Of a stretch of 64,000 nucleotides of DNA, positions 61,600 through 64,000 are shown one piece after another; position 1 is the stretch's first letter, and the number at the start of each line of letters is the position of its first letter. The stretch is from Labrys miyagiensis (lineage in GTDB: Bacteria; Pseudomonadota; Alphaproteobacteria; Rhizobiales; Labraceae): NCBI RefSeq assembly GCF_030160835.1, contig NZ_BSPC01000054.1, positions 1-64,000 of the forward strand, given 5' to 3'. The notes under the pieces are model-generated. The model did not search any database. It was not told the origin of the DNA and was given only the letters and a program-made list of their open reading frames with translations. A program made the translations under genes and the position numbers.

Positions 61600-62160
61600 T
61601 CAGAACTTCTTGCTGAGGAATTTCGAGCCTTCCCACCCGAAACGCCAGGGCCGCTCCACCGCCTTGGTGATGCCGATGCGTGGCCCGGCGACGATGGGCG
61701 GTTCCTCCCGGCGGCGCTGGAGTTCGAAAGGAAGCTGCGTCAGCGCAAGTCCGTTCTGCGCACCGGTGAGGCCGAGGGCCTCGCAGAGCCGGCCCGGACC
61801 GGAGCAGAGCAACGTCCGCTTCGTGACGCCCCGCCGTTCCTCCATGCGCTCGATCCCCACCTCCGGCTCGATCGCGCGCAGCAGCACGGCGCTAGCCCGC
61901 CCACCCTCGCCGCTGACGAGATTGGCGCACCAATGCATACCGTAGGATAGATAGATATAGATGTGGCCGGGCTCGCCGAACATCACGGTGTTGCGCGGCG
62001 TCTGTCCGCGAAAGGTGTGCGAGGCCGGATCGTCGCGATCATAGGCCTCGGTTTCGACGATCGCGCCACCGACTCCGTCGACCAGGAGCGTCACGCCGAT
62101 CAAATCGCGCGCCACCTGAAGGACATTGCGGTTATAGAAAGAAGCGGGAAGGAAGGTCAT
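61600..62160 (-). CDS. DNA-3-methyladenine glycosylase (AAG/MPG type)
   Basis: A 186-residue base-excision enzyme of the AAG family, which removes alkylated purines. Blocks are ARDLIGVTLLVDGVGGAIVETEAY (with the catalytic Glu), DPASHTFRGQTPRNTVMFGEPGHIYIYLSYGMHWCANLV, RAIEP and GPGRLCEALG. Length is normal. No ribosome binding site is evident before ATG 62160. It converges on the FecR-domain gene. Confidence 0.93.
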   Translation of the reverse strand: MTFLPASFYNRNVLQVARDLIGVTLLVDGVGGAIVETEAYDRDDPASHTFRGQTPRNTVMFGEPGHIYIYLSYGMHWCANLVSGEGGRASAVLLRAIEPEVGIERMEERRGVTKRTLLCSGPGRLCEALGLTGAQNGLALTQLPFELQRRREEPPIVAGPRIGITKAVERPWRFGWEGSKFLSKKF

Positions 62161-62275
62161 GGCGTCGGTGGGATTAATCTATTGTCATGAAATAGGCCAT
62201 GTTTAAGACAGCTTGGCATTGACACCTGATAATCCCTGTTTAGCTTGCGGCTCGGTTTGAGTTAGGAACTTGTTG

Positions 62276-63868
62276 ATGAACGACGCTTTCGACCGGCGGC
62301 TATTCCTCCAGGGAGCCGTGAGCCTTTCGACCCTGATTGCTCTGGGCTTGCCCGCGGCCGCATTCGCCGATGAAGGGGCCTTGACTTTCGGCCCCGCCGA
62401 ACCCTTCTCCTTCGACGGTCTGGTCGACCGGGCTCGCAAGCTGGCGACCGAAGCCTATGTGCCGGCCGAGAAGCCCGCGGCGGACATCACCTCGAAGCTG
62501 ACCTATGAAGAGCTCGGCAAGATCAAGTTCAAGACCGAAGACGCGCTCTGGGCGAACGGACCTGCCCCCTTCCCGGTGACCTTCTTCCATCTTGGCACCT
62601 TCTTCCAGAAGAAGGTGACGATCAACGTGGTCGACGGCAAGAACGCCAGCGAGATCATCTACCGCAAATCCTCCTTCGACATGCCGGCCGACAGCCCGGC
62701 CCAGGCCTTGCCCGACGGCGTCGGCTTTGCCGGTTTCCGCTTCCAGGAGCCGCGCACCGGCCCGATCGACTGGAAGAAGAATGACTGGGTCGCCTTCCTC
62801 GGCGCGTCCTATTTCCGCGCCATTGGTGAGCTCTATCAATATGGCCTCTCCGCCCGCGGCCTTGCCGTGAATGCGGCTGATCCAAACCCGCCGCACCAGG
62901 AGGAATTCCCCGACTTCAAGGAATTCTGGCTGGAGCCGGTGGCTGGATCCACCAACCAGGTCAAGGTCTATGCCCTGCTCGACGGCCCGTCCGTCGCCGG
63001 CGCCTTCTCCTTCCTGATGACGCGCGACAAGGCCGTGCTGATGGACATCGATGCGCATGTCTTCACGCGCAACGACATCAACCGCTTCGGCCTGACGCCG
63101 CTGACCTCGATGTACTGGTTCTCGGAGACCATCAAGCAGACAGCAATCGACTGGCGGCCGGAGGTTCATGATTCCGACGGCCTGGCGATGTGGACGGGAG
63201 GGGGAGAGCACATCTGGCGCCCGCTCAACAATGTGCCGGCGACGACCACCTCGGCCTTCATCGATTCCAATCCCCGCGGTTTCGGCTTGCTGCAGCGTGA
63301 CCGCATCTTCGACCATTACCTCGACGGCGTGATGTATGACCGGCGGCCCTCGCTCTGGGTCGAGCCCTTGGCGCCCTTCGGCGAGGGCCAGGTGCAGCTC
63401 ATCGAGATCCCCACCGATGACGAGATCCACGACAATGTGGTCGCCATGTGGGTGCCGAAGGATCCGGTCAAGGCCGGCCAGGAGTTCAACCTGAAATACC
63501 GCCTGCACTGGGCGGCGGACGAGCCCTTCCCCACCAATCTCGCACGGGTGGTGGCGACGCGCCTCGGCAATGGCGGCCATCCCGGCCAGCCGCGCCCGCC
63601 GGGCCTGCGCAAGTTCATGATCGAGTTCCTGGGCGACTCCCTCAAGGACCTGCCTTATGGCGTGAAGCCTGTTCCGGTCATCACCGCCTCGCGCGGCGAG
63701 CTCTCCTATATTTTCACCGAGGCGGTGCCGGATGGCATCAACGGTCATTGGCGCGCCCAGTTCGACCTGCAGGTCACCGGCCCCGATCCGGTGGAGATGC
63801 GCTGCTATCTCAAGCTCGGCGACAAGGTGCTGAGCGAGACCTGGCTCTATCAGTACCACCCGTTCTGA
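62276..63868 (+). CDS. Glucan biosynthesis protein OpgG/OpgD family
   Basis: A 530-residue periplasmic MdoG-type protein for osmoregulated periplasmic glucan branching or release. The N-terminus DRRLFLQGAVSLSTLIALGL has a twin-arginine-like motif, so folded export by Tat is likely, as for OpgD. Family blocks are FDGLVDRARKLATEAYV, FAGFRFQEP and LGASYFRAIGELYQYGLSARGLA, then SMYWFSET and GEGQVQLIEIPTDDEIHDN. AGGA lies eight bases before ATG 62276. No opgH gene is in view, and a family A repeat starts right after the stop. Confidence 0.93.
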   Translation: MNDAFDRRLFLQGAVSLSTLIALGLPAAAFADEGALTFGPAEPFSFDGLVDRARKLATEAYVPAEKPAADITSKLTYEELGKIKFKTEDALWANGPAPFPVTFFHLGTFFQKKVTINVVDGKNASEIIYRKSSFDMPADSPAQALPDGVGFAGFRFQEPRTGPIDWKKNDWVAFLGASYFRAIGELYQYGLSARGLAVNAADPNPPHQEEFPDFKEFWLEPVAGSTNQVKVYALLDGPSVAGAFSFLMTRDKAVLMDIDAHVFTRNDINRFGLTPLTSMYWFSETIKQTAIDWRPEVHDSDGLAMWTGGGEHIWRPLNNVPATTTSAFIDSNPRGFGLLQRDRIFDHYLDGVMYDRRPSLWVEPLAPFGEGQVQLIEIPTDDEIHDNVVAMWVPKDPVKAGQEFNLKYRLHWAADEPFPTNLARVVATRLGNGGHPGQPRPPGLRKFMIEFLGDSLKDLPYGVKPVPVITASRGELSYIFTEAVPDGINGHWRAQFDLQVTGPDPVEMRCYLKLGDKVLSETWLYQYHPF

Positions 63869-64000
63869 CTGGGAGCGCGGACACCGCCACAACCACCAAG
63901 ATGGTTGTGGCGGTGTCCGCTCTTGGAAAGGTGCCGTTGGCAGGAAAGAGCGTGATCGGTGTGCGGGTCTTCAGACCGGCATCTTGCCACTTATGTCCAG
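63869..64000. repeat. Family A repeat, left part (A11), running off the window
   Basis: Left arm CTGGGAGCGCGGACACC with an enlarged hairpin pairing CCGCCACAACC with GGTTGTGGCGG, then GTGTCCGCTCTTGGAAA. After about 16 bases comes GCAGGAAAGAGCG, at the place where A7 and A10 begin their terminator stems. The partner arm would lie beyond the window. Confidence 0.75.

Overview
The window is GC-rich chromosomal DNA from an alphaproteobacterium, most likely Hyphomicrobiales (Rhizobiales). The evidence is the yebC-ruvC-ruvA-ruvB block linked to tol-pal-cpoB-tilS-ftsH, an rpoH-type sigma factor beside a rluD-type synthase, and alphaproteobacterial families such as TrcR (DUF1013), DUF1192 and DUF465. 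The genus cannot be settled from the sequence alone. Most of the window is housekeeping and transport DNA; no transposase, integrase, prophage structural gene or CRISPR array is visible.

Layout. 1-1351 has no convincing gene. 1.35-4.8 kb: a sugar-porter MFS protein, then a divergent secreted alpha/beta hydrolase and LysR regulator. 4.9-9.1 kb: yebC, ruvC, an isocitrate lyase/PEP mutase family gene, ruvA, ruvB. 9.3-22.4 kb: pal, tolB, tolA, tolR, tolQ and ybgC, all reversed relative to ruvCAB and cpoB. Between pal and tolB lie two sulfate-binding protein genes with cysT-cysW-cysA, a BASS-family transporter and a small gene. 22.5-27.2 kb: cpoB, tilS, ftsH. 27.4-37.5 kb: an ABC exporter, mgtE, rpmE, trcR, a second LysR, two DUF465 genes, a DUF6600 protein and a creatininase. 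37.7-41.7 kb: a minus-strand ABC importer with palindromic operator candidates. 42-48.2 kb: purA, a membrane-anchored unknown, rpoH, a stress-type membrane gene pair and rluD. 48.2-49.7 kb: a gene-poor, AT-richer patch between a tRNA-Glu gene and a partial copy of that gene's 3' end. 50.6-60.4 kb: a catabolic locus (split transketolase, FGGY kinase, ribose-type ABC importer, two SDR dehydrogenases, SorC-type regulator). 60.9-63.9 kb: a secreted FecR-domain protein, a 3-methyladenine glycosylase and an OpgG/OpgD-type glucan protein.

The most unusual feature is a dense set of palindromic intergenic repeats. The main family (here called A) has paired inverted arms reading roughly CTGGGAGCGCGGAC-N-GTCCGCTCTTGGAA. 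At least ten copies or half-copies and three diverged relatives sit between genes. The small hairpin in each arm carries compensatory base changes between copies. At least three elements hold an intrinsic terminator between their arms, so they act as terminator cassettes at gene ends. One copy supplies the last ten codons of ruvC. Other repeat families are nested in or abut family A.

The catabolic locus reads as a complete route: uptake by the ABC importer, oxidation of a probable polyol by one or both SDRs, phosphorylation by the FGGY kinase, and cleavage by the two-subunit transketolase, all under a SorC-type regulator. The substrate cannot be assigned from sequence.
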